Shown here piece by piece: positions 15,563 to 23,024 of a stretch of 35,149 bases of DNA; positions within the stretch are counted from its first letter, which is position 1; each line of letters starts with the position of its first letter. Made by a program: the position numbers and the translations under genes. This DNA is from Staphylococcus sp. ACRSN. Its GTDB lineage: Bacteria > Bacillota > Bacilli > Staphylococcales > Staphylococcaceae. Under the pieces are notes generated by a model, which worked only from the letters and a program-made list of their open reading frames with translations, did no database searches and had not been told where the DNA came from. The DNA is taken from NCBI RefSeq assembly GCF_022346615.1, contig NZ_JAKRNS010000017.1, positions 1 to 35,149 of the forward strand, in the 5' to 3' direction.

Positions 15563-15571
15563 ATTATAACA
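15563..15571 (-). promoter_or_regulatory. Leftward extended -10 promoter for sRNA-2
   Basis: On the minus strand TGTTATAAT is a perfect extended -10. The -35 region is weak, which an extended -10 can tolerate. The nearest downstream signal is the leftward terminator at 15485-15514. Confidence 0.4.
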
Positions 15572-15592
15572 TAGAAAGCAGGAGGAAACATT

Positions 15593-15949
15593 ATGAAATT
15601 TGAAGAAATCAAGAACGTATTAAATCATCAAGATACTGTATTCACACAGCAAGGAGGTTATAATGTGGCCGTAAATACGCAGATAGGGAAATATGTTAAG
15701 GAATCAGGCGAAGTATACACAGTTGGAGACTTAAAAAGTAATGATATTTCTAATTTAGAGGATCAAGCACCGATTGAATTATATAACTTACAAAAAGTCG
15801 GTGAAATATTAGGTATGTCAAGAATGGGTTTAAGATGGGCTTTAGATAATCAAGATTACAGTAAAGTACCTAAACCGATGTATGTAAATGAAACTAAAAG
15901 AGGAAATACTTATTTTTGGCTTCCTGAGCAATTTAAGCAACAAAAATAA
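15593..15949 (+). CDS. Helix-turn-helix protein, paralogue family B
   Basis: This 118-residue protein has a C-terminal excisionase/MerR-like helix-turn-helix, NLQKVGEILGMSRMGLRWAL (about 67-86), followed by a KVPKPMYV and YFWLPEQF wing. The product of 21083 has the same order (VAEILGMTKQNVNKSM, RIPKPLFY, YFWLRSQF), so the two are paralogues. The N-terminal halves differ more. It could be a transcription regulator or an oriT-binding accessory protein. Ribosome site AGGAGG precedes ATG 15593. Confidence 0.7.
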   Translation: MKFEEIKNVLNHQDTVFTQQGGYNVAVNTQIGKYVKESGEVYTVGDLKSNDISNLEDQAPIELYNLQKVGEILGMSRMGLRWALDNQDYSKVPKPMYVNETKRGNTYFWLPEQFKQQK

Positions 15950-15969
15950 AAATAGAGAGGTAAAACATC

Positions 15970-16860
15970 ATGAAGTTATTTAAAAGCTTGTCAGTGGCCT
16001 TATTAGCGTTTGTAGTGCTAACTGGTTGTGATTTAGTAGATAGCTTGAAAAATGAAGCTGAGCAGGAACTAAAACAAAAATCTAGTGACGTAATGGAAGG
16101 CGTAAAAAATGAATTTTCAAACAAAAATACGCCAACAATAGAAAATAGTAAAGAAGATAAAAATTTAATTAACGCAAAAACTAATAGCGAAAATTATGCG
16201 TTTATAAATGGCAATAAAACATCATTAACAGAACAAGATCAGCAATTAATTTCACAAAAAGGAAACAATGAGTTTTGGGCTGATTATCCTGATTTAGATA
16301 AATTAGGTAGAGCAGGAAAAGTTACGGCTTTAGTGACACATGATGCTGTAGAAAGTCATTCATCAAAGGCACAAAAAAGGCCGTCATTTGATTATGGCGT
16401 ACATGTAGCAGGTGAATATCAAGATGGTGTGTATGATCCAGTAAAGCAAACGTGGAAAGGCGAAAACTCTAATAATAAAATTACGCAGTTAGAAGGTTAC
16501 AGAGGTTATTTATATAATAAATCTCATTCATTAGCCTGGTCATTAGGTGGCGACATGGAAACTCACAATTTAACTTTAGGGACAAGAGCTCAAAACGTAG
16601 GAAGCAATAAAGATTCTGAAGGTGGAGGCATGGGTTATCCTGAAACACAAATCAGAAATGCTATATATGATAATCCTAATGCTAAAGTATTTTACGAAAT
16701 CACACCTGTTTATAATGGTAGTGAGTTAGTACCTAGAGGCTCACATGTTAGAGCATACTCAATTAATGATGATGGCCAAACTATAAACTTAAACGTTTGG
16801 ATTGCTAACAAGCAAAAAGGCGTTGAAATTAATTATAAAGATGGTACACATTCAAAATAG
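15970..16860 (+). CDS. Surface nuclease lipoprotein (DNA/RNA non-specific endonuclease)
   Basis: This 296-residue protein is a lipoprotein (signal peptide with lipobox LTGC, Cys20) carrying a non-specific endonuclease domain of the EndA/streptodornase type at about 110-290. The active-site region reads GYLYNKSHSLAWSLGG with probable catalytic His186, then HNLTLGTRAQNVG, where Asn200 and Asn209 fit the metal-binding and structural positions of the family. It would act on the outer face of the membrane, degrading extracellular or incoming DNA. A linker of about 80 charged residues separates anchor and domain. Ribosome site AGAGAGG precedes ATG 15970. Confidence 0.85.
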   Translation: MKLFKSLSVALLAFVVLTGCDLVDSLKNEAEQELKQKSSDVMEGVKNEFSNKNTPTIENSKEDKNLINAKTNSENYAFINGNKTSLTEQDQQLISQKGNNEFWADYPDLDKLGRAGKVTALVTHDAVESHSSKAQKRPSFDYGVHVAGEYQDGVYDPVKQTWKGENSNNKITQLEGYRGYLYNKSHSLAWSLGGDMETHNLTLGTRAQNVGSNKDSEGGGMGYPETQIRNAIYDNPNAKVFYEITPVYNGSELVPRGSHVRAYSINDDGQTINLNVWIANKQKGVEINYKDGTHSK

Positions 16861-16878
16861 AAGGTGAGGCGTTCTAAT

Positions 16879-17310
16879 ATGGGAAAGTATATTTTAATAG
16901 CCTTTTGGGTATTGGTTGTAATGTCCGTTGCTATTCCAACTATGGTTGATAGAATAGAAAAAGTTACTGATGACAATAAAATAAAGGAAGAAGAATTAAA
17001 AGATTATAAAGCGTTTCAAAATGAAACTGAAGTAATTAAAGGACAAGTTAAAGAGGCAAAAAAGGATAATCATTTAATTTTCCCTGATGATTACAACTTA
17101 ACTGTTAAAATAACTGATGATGATATAAAAATGCTAAGTGTAAGTGAGCAAGAATATAGAACATATCAAGCAGGAAGTAATGTGCATTTTAGAATAGATA
17201 AGACTAATAATAATTCAATATTAAGAGATTTAAAAAATGAAAGTGATATAGATAGTTTGGAGGCTTATAAGGAGTACAACAAAAATAGTCCTAGACATTT
17301 ATTTAAATGA
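16879..17310 (+). CDS. Unknown single-span membrane protein
   Basis: This 143-residue protein has one N-terminal membrane segment (about 4-22, YILIAFWVLVVMSVAIPTMV) and a charged extracellular or cytoplasmic part with no recognised domain. ATG 16879 follows GAAGGTGAGG; an in-frame GTG at 16864 lies inside that ribosome site and is less likely. It directly follows the nuclease gene and might help or inhibit it, but nothing in the sequence proves this. Confidence 0.6.
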   Translation: MGKYILIAFWVLVVMSVAIPTMVDRIEKVTDDNKIKEEELKDYKAFQNETEVIKGQVKEAKKDNHLIFPDDYNLTVKITDDDIKMLSVSEQEYRTYQAGSNVHFRIDKTNNNSILRDLKNESDIDSLEAYKEYNKNSPRHLFK

Positions 17311-17365
17311 CTAGCATAACCGCTTCAAGCCAATATTTTAAAGAATATAATAGTAACGATTAATT

Positions 17366-17506
17366 AAATTTCCCCGTTCGACTAATTATTTAGACGTCAA
17401 CTAAAAATCACGCAAAAAATAGCGTTACCTAGCTTACGCCAGGCATACACAATTTTTTACATGATTTTAGCTTTCTTACTAAATAATTAGTCGAACGGGG
17501 AAATTT
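17366..17506. repeat. 28-bp perfect inverted repeat, candidate single-strand origin
   Basis: Arms 17366-17393 and 17479-17506 are perfect 28-bp complements separated by 85 bases. Inside, CTAAAAATCA and TGATTTTAG nearly pair again, and the apical part contains TAGCGTTACC and GCTTACGCC. A long folded structure with a TAGCGT element near its tip is the plan of ssoA-type single-strand origins (CS-6 element). A conjugative plasmid would use this to start complementary-strand synthesis after transfer. oriT or a recombination site are alternatives. The 335-base gap 17311-17645 otherwise holds only the radC promoter. Confidence 0.45.
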
Positions 17507-17514
17507 ATAAAAAC

Positions 17515-17567
17515 AACAACCAAAATGTATATAAACACTTTACATATTGGTTGTTATTTGATATATT
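17515..17567 (+). promoter_or_regulatory. Shared operator-promoter, copy 2
   Basis: TTTACA (17539-17544), 17 bp, TATATT (17562-17567). ATTGGTTGTTA (17546-17556) sits in the spacer. The box 22 bp upstream is degenerate (AATGTATATAA, 8 of 11), and an inverted AACAACCAA (17515-17523) is present instead, which may alter affinity compared with copies 1 and 3. Confidence 0.65.
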
Positions 17568-17645
17568 AGTATTAACGAAAGGAGGTAACAAAGCCGTATA
17601 GTCGTAATAAGGCACGACAACACTAAAAAAGGGAGTTTTACCAAT

Positions 17646-18137
17646 ATGAATAATGAAAACTATATTTACAAGGTGTTAGACGTTAAACAAGAATTTGAAA
17701 TAACGTCAAAGCCACGTAAAAAAGCACAACGACCACAAGCAGTAGCCGAAATAATCAATGATTTATTAGGGATTGATGAAAGTTGCAAAGAGCATTTTGT
17801 TATGTTGGGTTTCAATACTCAATTAGAGGTTAATGTAGCCTATAAGATACACACAGGCACATTGACGGCTACAATGGTACACCCTAGGGAAGCATTTCAA
17901 GTTGCAATAATGAATAACTGTTCATCTGTTATATTTGCGCACAATCACCCTAGTGGGAGCTTAAAACCTAGTGATGCAGATATTAAAACAAGCTTAAGAT
18001 TGAAATTAGTAGGTCAGTTATTACAAATTGAAGTATTAGATAGCTTAATTATTACAAAGAACGATGTAATAAGCCTTGAAGATAATGATTATCTTGATAA
18101 TGCAACCATGGAGGACGTAGCAAACTTATTTTTATAA
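17646..18137 (+). CDS. radC: RadC-like JAB-domain protein
   Basis: This 163-residue protein keeps only the JAMM/JAB part of the RadC (UPF0758) family. The metal motif is complete: Glu in EHFVMLGF, His99-Asn-His101, Ser109 and Asp112 in AHNHPSGSLKPSDAD. It lacks the N-terminal helix-hairpin-helix of chromosomal RadC. Short RadC-like genes are common on plasmids and integrative elements; their role is not settled and a peptidase-like metal site is likely. It is driven by the shared operator-promoter, and its leader (17619-17632) is complementary to the putative sRNA-2. Confidence 0.85.
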   Translation: MNNENYIYKVLDVKQEFEITSKPRKKAQRPQAVAEIINDLLGIDESCKEHFVMLGFNTQLEVNVAYKIHTGTLTATMVHPREAFQVAIMNNCSSVIFAHNHPSGSLKPSDADIKTSLRLKLVGQLLQIEVLDSLIITKNDVISLEDNDYLDNATMEDVANLFL

Positions 18138-18153
18138 TTGGCATGTGAGCCTA

Positions 18154-18279
18154 GACCCCGAAAAAACGGGGTCGGGGGGCTCGCCCAATTTAAAAAATTT
18201 TTTCAGTTCCGACCGACAAGAAAATCACTTGTCGACCTACACCGAAAAATTTTTAAATTGACCTCGCCCCCCGACCCCC
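18154..18279. repeat. GC-rich nested inverted repeats, candidate oriT or protein site
   Basis: In an AT-rich plasmid this segment is strikingly GC-rich. GACCCCG with CGGGGTC (18154-18173) forms one hairpin. The run GGGGTCGGGGGGC (from 18168) can instead pair with GCCCCCCGACCCC (ending about 18278), continuing through AATTTAAAAA-type arms. CGACAAG with CTTGTCG (18214-18234) forms a perfect central hairpin. The outer and left hairpins compete for the same bases. There is no T-run, so this is not a standard terminator. It could be oriT or another ssDNA structure. Confidence 0.45.
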
Positions 18280-18304
18280 TTTAAATAAAAAGGAGCGTAT
18301 AACA

Positions 18305-18550
18305 ATGAGATTCTTTAAAAATAAAAAAATAACTGTAAATCAACTACAAAAAATGGATATGGCAGATGAAAACGGCATAATTAACTATCAAAAATTTAGA
18401 AAATTTAAAGAAGAAGAACAAGAAAAAGGCTATAATATATATTTAGATGCTAAAGGTTTTAAACCTGATAATGACATAGAAATTATAGATAATGAGCCTA
18501 TTATTTATAACGATAAAGAGCATGAACAGAAGAATGATATAATTGATTAA
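18305..18550 (+). CDS. Unknown 81-residue charged protein
   Basis: The product is highly charged and soluble, with a basic start (MRFFKNKK) and an acidic end rich in Asp, Glu and Ile. No family is recognised. ATG 18305 follows AAAAGGAGCG at good spacing. It lies directly right of the GC-rich inverted repeat, so it may be expressed through or from that structure. Confidence 0.6.
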   Translation: MRFFKNKKITVNQLQKMDMADENGIINYQKFRKFKEEEQEKGYNIYLDAKGFKPDNDIEIIDNEPIIYNDKEHEQKNDIID

Positions 18551-18578
18551 AAATTAATATAGTGAAAGGCATGATAGT

Positions 18579-18986
18579 ATGACAATCTTTTTTAGTGTTG
18601 TTGTTGTAATTCTTATATTAATTTTTTACTTTAGTATGCTTAGGAAAAAGCAAATACTACAAAAAGTGAAAAATATGAGGGAAGATTCAAAAAAAGCTGT
18701 AAGAATAGATAACATAAATCACATATTAAAAAACAATCGTAATAACTTTGTATTAGTATATGAATTTGGGAAAATTGAGCTTAAACCAGGTCAATTAACA
18801 TTTATAGACCCAGGCCATACAGAGAGAATATTTATCCCTGAGGCACAAGTGAAATTACAATATAAAAAATTTTTCAAATTCCCAATATACCCGAAGGGCA
18901 TTAGTGAAAAAGAAATGCGAAAGTTTTATTTAAGTAATTTGAAAGTTTATATAGTTAAAGATAGATTTCAAAACTTATTAGTTTAA
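18579..18986 (+). CDS. Unknown membrane-anchored protein
   Basis: This 135-residue protein has one N-terminal membrane segment (about 2-20), a basic juxtamembrane part and a soluble domain with FVLVYEFGKIELKPGQ and IDPGHTERIFIP. No family is recognised. It is close upstream of the DUF1002 gene (13-base gap), so the two are probably co-transcribed. Confidence 0.6.
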   Translation: MTIFFSVVVVILILIFYFSMLRKKQILQKVKNMREDSKKAVRIDNINHILKNNRNNFVLVYEFGKIELKPGQLTFIDPGHTERIFIPEAQVKLQYKKFFKFPIYPKGISEKEMRKFYLSNLKVYIVKDRFQNLLV

Positions 18987-18999
18987 AGGAGTAACGACT

Positions 19000-20001
19000 A
19001 TGAAAAACAAAATATTAATTTCTACTTTGTTAGCTTTAGGTGTTAGTGCCTCAACTGTAACGTTTGCTAGTGCAGAAGATAAAGCAACCAATGAAGATTG
19101 GAATAAACCTATATTTATACAAGGTAAAGACTTAGAGGGGGAAAGCCTAGAGGAAACTAAACAGAAATTAGATGTTAGCGATAAATATGAGAGGTTTTTT
19201 GTTAATGTAAATGATGTTCAAAAGTATGTACCTAATACAGGAAATTTAAGCTATATACATTCTAGTGCAACAATAGAAAGCAAAAAATTTGGTAAGGGTG
19301 TAGATGTAGATATAAAAACACCTGAAAATATTACTGAAGTAACAACAGATCAATATAGAAACGTAGCCATAACGGCAGGTATCGAAAATTCAAATATTAG
19401 TATTGCATCAATAGACCCAGTGACGGGCGAAGGTGCTTTAGCAGGTATTTTTAAAGTATATTCTATTAAAGGCGATTCATTAAACCAACAGGATATGGAA
19501 AATGCCAATAAGGAGATACAAGACATATCTCAAATTTCTAAAGAGAGCAAAAACCAAAATCAAGAAGGCTATTCTGATGAAGCATTAAACGCATCAATTG
19601 CAGATATCAAACAGCAACTTGCAGAAATCAGAAGTAAACAAGATGAGCAATTGACTGATGAACAGGTTAAAGATACTGTTAATGAAGTATTGAAAGATAA
19701 AGGTTTGAGTGAAATTTTAAACGATAACCAAAAAAATGTTATTACAGAAAATATGATGAATGTAGCAAATTCTAATTCATTAAATGCAAATCCTGAAGGA
19801 TTTGAAAGTCAGGCTAAAGACTTATCAAAAAGTATACAAAAAAGCGCAGGGGACAAATTAGACAAGGCTAAAGAGTTTGTAAACTCAGATGAAAGTAAAT
19901 CATTGGGACAAAAGATATTGGATATATTGAAAAATATAATGGATTCACTTTCAGATTTAATTAATCGTTTTGTTAGTTTCTTGCAAAACTTATTCAAATA
20001 A
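19000..20001 (+). CDS. Secreted DUF1002 (YpuA-like) protein
   Basis: This 333-residue protein has a Sec signal peptide with probable cleavage after FASA (residue 25). Residues about 30-180 fit DUF1002, the family of Bacillus YpuA; the segment QYRNVAITAGIENSNISIAS followed by TGEGALAGIFKVYSI is diagnostic. A Gln/Lys-rich helical region (190-300) and a C-terminal amphipathic helix ending SFLQNLFK follow. The function of DUF1002 is unknown; an extracytoplasmic role is likely. Ribosome site AAAGGAG precedes ATG 19000. Confidence 0.8.
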   Translation: MKNKILISTLLALGVSASTVTFASAEDKATNEDWNKPIFIQGKDLEGESLEETKQKLDVSDKYERFFVNVNDVQKYVPNTGNLSYIHSSATIESKKFGKGVDVDIKTPENITEVTTDQYRNVAITAGIENSNISIASIDPVTGEGALAGIFKVYSIKGDSLNQQDMENANKEIQDISQISKESKNQNQEGYSDEALNASIADIKQQLAEIRSKQDEQLTDEQVKDTVNEVLKDKGLSEILNDNQKNVITENMMNVANSNSLNANPEGFESQAKDLSKSIQKSAGDKLDKAKEFVNSDESKSLGQKILDILKNIMDSLSDLINRFVSFLQNLFK

Positions 20002-20014
20002 AAGGGGGCTAAAC

Positions 20015-20437
20015 ATGCTTCAAAGTAAGCATAATAGCATTTTGTCGGTAACGATGTTAAAGGGACATAGCAATATGTATATCATGGAAATTGACAGTCA
20101 TTTAACCAAATCTAGTAAAACTATTTGTAATGTATTTGTAGATGAAACAAACAAAACAATTCATATATATGACGATTTAAGGCATAAATCGACAACTATT
20201 ATTACAGAAATGAATAGAAATATAGCATTAGAATTTACTTCTTTGTTAGGCCTTGAATATAATCAATACAGATTTATATTGTATTATTCACCTATTAAAC
20301 AAATACCTTTTATTGTTGAAGTTGATTTGAAAGATTTTTCATATTCGGAAGTGGCTAATAATGATGTATATACGCTATTTTATGAAATGGCTAAATTAAA
20401 TAAACCTTTAATTTACGATAAGGAAGTGAGAGCGTGA
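20015..20437 (+). CDS. Unknown 140-residue soluble protein
   Basis: ATG 20015 follows AAAGGGGG; a longer upstream start would run into the DUF1002 gene. The product has mostly beta-strand character (YIMEIDSHLTK, CNVFVDETNKTIHIYDDL, FILYYSPIKQIPFIVEVDL) and no membrane segment. No family is recognised. Its end overlaps the next GTG start by 4 bases, so the two are translationally coupled. Confidence 0.6.
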   Translation: MLQSKHNSILSVTMLKGHSNMYIMEIDSHLTKSSKTICNVFVDETNKTIHIYDDLRHKSTTIITEMNRNIALEFTSLLGLEYNQYRFILYYSPIKQIPFIVEVDLKDFSYSEVANNDVYTLFYEMAKLNKPLIYDKEVRA

Positions 20438-20715
20438 TAAAGTTTTTTGCTATTGTTGTTACATTGATATTTATTATTTGTTTGGCTATTGTAGTTGCTG
20501 AACTTGTAACTAAATGGTTAATGGATAAAAACGGTTTGAACTCAAAGGCATTAGATAGTGACCCGTTATTTTCAAAATTATTTTTAGGAGCAAAAATAAT
20601 TATAATAATCGCCTTTATAGGTATGTTGATATTATGGATTCAATATTGGACGACACCTAAAGACTTAGATATTCCCAACACTGTAAATATGATAAATTTA
20701 GTTGCACTTAAATAG
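20434..20715 (+). CDS. Small two-segment membrane protein
   Basis: This 93-residue protein starts at GTG 20434 in a GTGA overlap with the preceding stop. Hydrophobic segments lie at about 4-24 and 51-68, with a short charged loop between. No family is recognised. The end of the gene forms the terminator, whose loop contains the stop codon. Confidence 0.6.
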   Translation: MIKFFAIVVTLIFIICLAIVVAELVTKWLMDKNGLNSKALDSDPLFSKLFLGAKIIIIIAFIGMLILWIQYWTTPKDLDIPNTVNMINLVALK

Positions 20716-20732
20716 TAAGTGCAACTTTTTTT
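20701..20732 (+). terminator. Terminator overlapping the end of the gene
   Basis: GTTGCACTTA and TAAGTGCAAC form a perfect 10-bp stem followed by seven T. The left arm is coding sequence and the stop codon lies in the loop. Confidence 0.9.
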
Positions 20733-20763
20733 GAACTAAAGTTTCTAAAGATAAACTTTATGG

Positions 20764-20792
20764 TTGTCAAAGGTAAACTTGTGTGTTAATAT
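20764..20792 (+). promoter_or_regulatory. Promoter of the 20831 gene
   Basis: TTGTCA (20764-20769), 17 bp, TAATAT (20787-20792). The flanks hold ATAAACTT and GTAAACTT repeats that could be an operator different from the shared one. Confidence 0.6.
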
Positions 20793-20830
20793 AATAATTG
20801 TAGATAACATAACAAAAGGAGCTGTTAACA

Positions 20831-21028
20831 ATGTTTGTAACAAAACAAGAGCTAAAAAAGGTGAACGTAAAAAAAGCATTTGATGAAGGAGTTAATTTCA
20901 TCAAAATTACAGATGGTAGACACACAATATTTAGAATAAATGGTGTATATAAGGTAGAAGATTATAAAAGTAATCGGTTGTTACAGGTAACAACTAAAAT
21001 GCCAAAATACATTAAACAATGTTTATAA
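20831..21028 (+). CDS. Unknown 65-residue basic protein
   Basis: This small basic protein (MFVTKQELKKVNVKKAFDEG at its start) has no membrane segment and no recognised family. It has its own promoter and a well-placed AAAAGGAG site. The region 20824-20846 across the start codon matches, with a 6-base interruption, the 17-mer carried antisense in sRNA-2, so it may be a trans target. A perfect 8-bp hairpin (GTAAGCCC, 21031-21052) follows the stop without a T-run. Confidence 0.6.
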   Translation: MFVTKQELKKVNVKKAFDEGVNFIKITDGRHTIFRINGVYKVEDYKSNRLLQVTTKMPKYIKQCL

Positions 21029-21082
21029 AAGTAAGCCCCCAAGTGGGCTTACTATCTAATTATGAAAAGGTAGTGAAGTGTT

Positions 21083-21433
21083 ATGTTAGCAGAGGTAAAT
21101 AAGATTTTAAGTGATACAGAAACTTTGTATTTTAAATTAAAAGAAGATTACGAACTTGCGATCAATAAAGATATGTATGTAATTGAAAAAAACGGCCATA
21201 TAAATTATGGACGCATTAAAGATACAAATATAGATATTGATAAAATAGTTCAAGAAGTTTCAGAAGCTCAAAAAATTATTGATGCTAATGAAGTTGCTGA
21301 AATATTGGGAATGACAAAGCAAAATGTTAATAAAAGTATGCGTAATCATTTCTATGAACGTATTCCAAAGCCATTATTTTATTATGAAAATAAAAGCTAT
21401 ACTAAATATTTTTGGTTAAGGTCGCAATTTTGA
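21083..21433 (+). CDS. Helix-turn-helix protein, paralogue family B
   Basis: This 116-residue protein is the second copy of the family seen at 15593. The conserved C-terminal part is VAEILGMTKQNVNKSM (about 72-87), RIPKPLFY and YFWLRSQF, an excisionase/MerR-like helix-turn-helix with wing. The N-terminal region differs and may carry specificity. It may regulate the membrane-protein genes that follow. Ribosome site AAAAGGTAG precedes ATG 21083. Confidence 0.65.
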   Translation: MLAEVNKILSDTETLYFKLKEDYELAINKDMYVIEKNGHINYGRIKDTNIDIDKIVQEVSEAQKIIDANEVAEILGMTKQNVNKSMRNHFYERIPKPLFYYENKSYTKYFWLRSQF

Positions 21434-21481
21434 TTGTTTTGTTATCTACAAGTGTAAAAATTAAAATTTAGGGGGCATTAA

Positions 21482-21763
21482 ATGGATTCTATAAGAGAAG
21501 TAGACAGAGAAATTAGAAGTGCATATAAGGGGCTCAGCTTGAAAGCTAGGGTTAGTATTGTTTATGTAATTGCTATGTTAGCTTTAGCCTTTAGTATAAG
21601 TACACAAATGCTACAAAAAGATTATGAAACACTATTTCATTTATTCACTGTAGGATTAATAGAATATATAGCTAATATTATGATTGGTGGGGTATTTGTT
21701 ACAGTTGTATTTTATGTATATTATAGGGTTAAGAAAAATAAAGATAATAAAGGTGGAGAATAA
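21482..21763 (+). CDS. Small membrane protein, two segments
   Basis: This 93-residue protein has membrane segments at about 23-42 and 57-82 between charged ends. No family is recognised. Ribosome site TTAGGGGG precedes ATG 21482; the next gene starts 3 bases after its stop, so they form one unit. Confidence 0.6.
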   Translation: MDSIREVDREIRSAYKGLSLKARVSIVYVIAMLALAFSISTQMLQKDYETLFHLFTVGLIEYIANIMIGGVFVTVVFYVYYRVKKNKDNKGGE

Positions 21764-21765
21764 GC

Positions 21766-22239
21766 ATGTGGACAATAATAGTAGTGATATTAGGTATTAT
21801 AGGATATAAATATTTGGATTCTAGTGGAAAAAATAAATTAGCTAATGCGTATAATGTGCATATATCCAATTTTGAACCAGAACTTGTATCTATATTTAAT
21901 ATAGATGAAATAAATAATATCGCACAGACTAGCAATAATAAAGATGAATTGATTTTTAATTCAGGGGTAACATCAGTTGTAAATAATGAAAATTTTAAAT
22001 TTGTAGAAGATGAAGAATCTGAAGGTATAGAATTTTCAATACCTACTGGTGAGGGCATGAGAAGAATGTTTCATAAAGAAAATAAGAACACACCTCTTAA
22101 AACAATACAAGAAGATGATCTTTTAGTTAAAAAGCAAATTATAGAATTTATAAATACACAGGGTATAAAAGTGTTTATAACTAAAGATAGATATTCAGAA
22201 CTCAAGAAGATTAATATTACTTTTGCTAAAGATGAATAA
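21766..22239 (+). CDS. Unknown single-span membrane protein
   Basis: This 157-residue protein starts with a membrane segment (WTIIVVILGIIGYKYL, residues 2-17). The rest is soluble, with an acidic stretch (FVEDEESEGIEFSIP) and a C-terminal VFITKDRYSELK. That end resembles VYIVKDRFQNLLV in the 18579 product, hinting at a loose relationship between these two anchored proteins. Function unknown. Confidence 0.6.
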   Translation: MWTIIVVILGIIGYKYLDSSGKNKLANAYNVHISNFEPELVSIFNIDEINNIAQTSNNKDELIFNSGVTSVVNNENFKFVEDEESEGIEFSIPTGEGMRRMFHKENKNTPLKTIQEDDLLVKKQIIEFINTQGIKVFITKDRYSELKKINITFAKDE

Positions 22240-22266
22240 TAGTAAATTTGAAAAGGGGTTAAAGAT

Positions 22267-22509
22267 ATGGATTGGTTTGTGAACATAAACCCTGATGCTA
22301 TAGTCCCGATATTGCAAATGATGTTATTAGTAGGCGTGTTCGGTCTGATGTGGGTATTGGCTGGAGGAGCAAAAGAATGTGAAACCCAAAAAGGAAAAGC
22401 GAAATTTTATTTATTAATATATTTTCCAATTTCATTATTTGGAGTTATAAGTGCTTTTTTAATTCCTGGCCTTTTCTTTTATGGAATTTACCCACTGTTT
22501 CAGAGGTGA
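22267..22509 (+). CDS. Small membrane protein
   Basis: This 80-residue protein has two hydrophobic segments (about 12-34 and 48-74) around a Lys/Glu-rich loop. No family is recognised. Ribosome site AAAAGGGG precedes ATG 22267. It ends just before a bidirectional terminator shared with the convergent YolD-like gene. Confidence 0.55.
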   Translation: MDWFVNINPDAIVPILQMMLLVGVFGLMWVLAGGAKECETQKGKAKFYLLIYFPISLFGVISAFLIPGLFFYGIYPLFQR

Positions 22510-22538
22510 TTTCTAATTATATAGAATATAAATTTTAC

Positions 22539-22576
22539 AAGCCCCCTATAAATAGAATATAAGATTTAGGGGGCTT
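22539..22576. terminator. Bidirectional terminator between convergent genes
   Basis: AAGCCCCCTA (22539-22548) pairs perfectly with TAGGGGGCTT (22567-22576). T-rich sequence follows on the plus strand and AATTTT-type sequence flanks the other side. It separates 22509 from the leftward gene ending at 22593. Confidence 0.7.
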
Positions 22577-22592
22577 ATAATTTTAAAATTTT

Positions 22593-23006
22593 TTACTCTA
22601 TATAGTAAATATTTGTTAACTCTATGATCCTTAATTGATCACTTTCATAAACATATAAAGCTGATTTTAAAGGGTCAACCTTATGTATGATGCCGTTAAT
22701 TTCATCTATATAGCCATCATTATAAAATTTTAATGTGATTTCAGGATTATGAAACATTTTATAAAGTAATTTTTGATTAATTTCATTAATTTGATCGTCA
22801 CTTAAGATAGGTTTTTCAATTTTATTTTGGTCAGATATATATTCATTTAGCATTTCATGCTGTAATGGAATTGTGGCCATAGGAAGCCATTTTTCCATTT
22901 TACGGCCGTCAGGTATTCTAGGGTTTAAATATTCTCTAGGTATGTTTCTATAATCTGTTTCGTATTTATATGGTTCAGGCATATGGGGGTTTATTACTTT
23001 TTTCAA
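22593..23006 (-). CDS. YolD-like protein under LexA control
   Basis: This 137-residue protein resembles the YolD-like family, seen in GRKMEKWLPMATIPLQHEML and the later FYNDGYIDEINGIIHKVD beta region. YolD-like genes usually accompany Y-family (UvrX/UmuC-like) polymerases and belong to the SOS response; here there is no polymerase partner. The start is TTG 23006, with GAGGTGAT just upstream; an in-frame ATG at 23036 lies on top of the LexA box and promoter, so it is rejected. It is the only long leftward gene in the window. Confidence 0.75.
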   Translation of the reverse strand: MKKVINPHMPEPYKYETDYRNIPREYLNPRIPDGRKMEKWLPMATIPLQHEMLNEYISDQNKIEKPILSDDQINEINQKLLYKMFHNPEITLKFYNDGYIDEINGIIHKVDPLKSALYVYESDQLRIIELTNIYYIE

Positions 23007-23024
23007 TAGGATCACCTCAACTAA

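Noticed and set aside
21729..22058. Minus-strand open frame of 109 residues
   Set aside because: Lies fully opposite the rightward gene at 21766, with no ribosome site.
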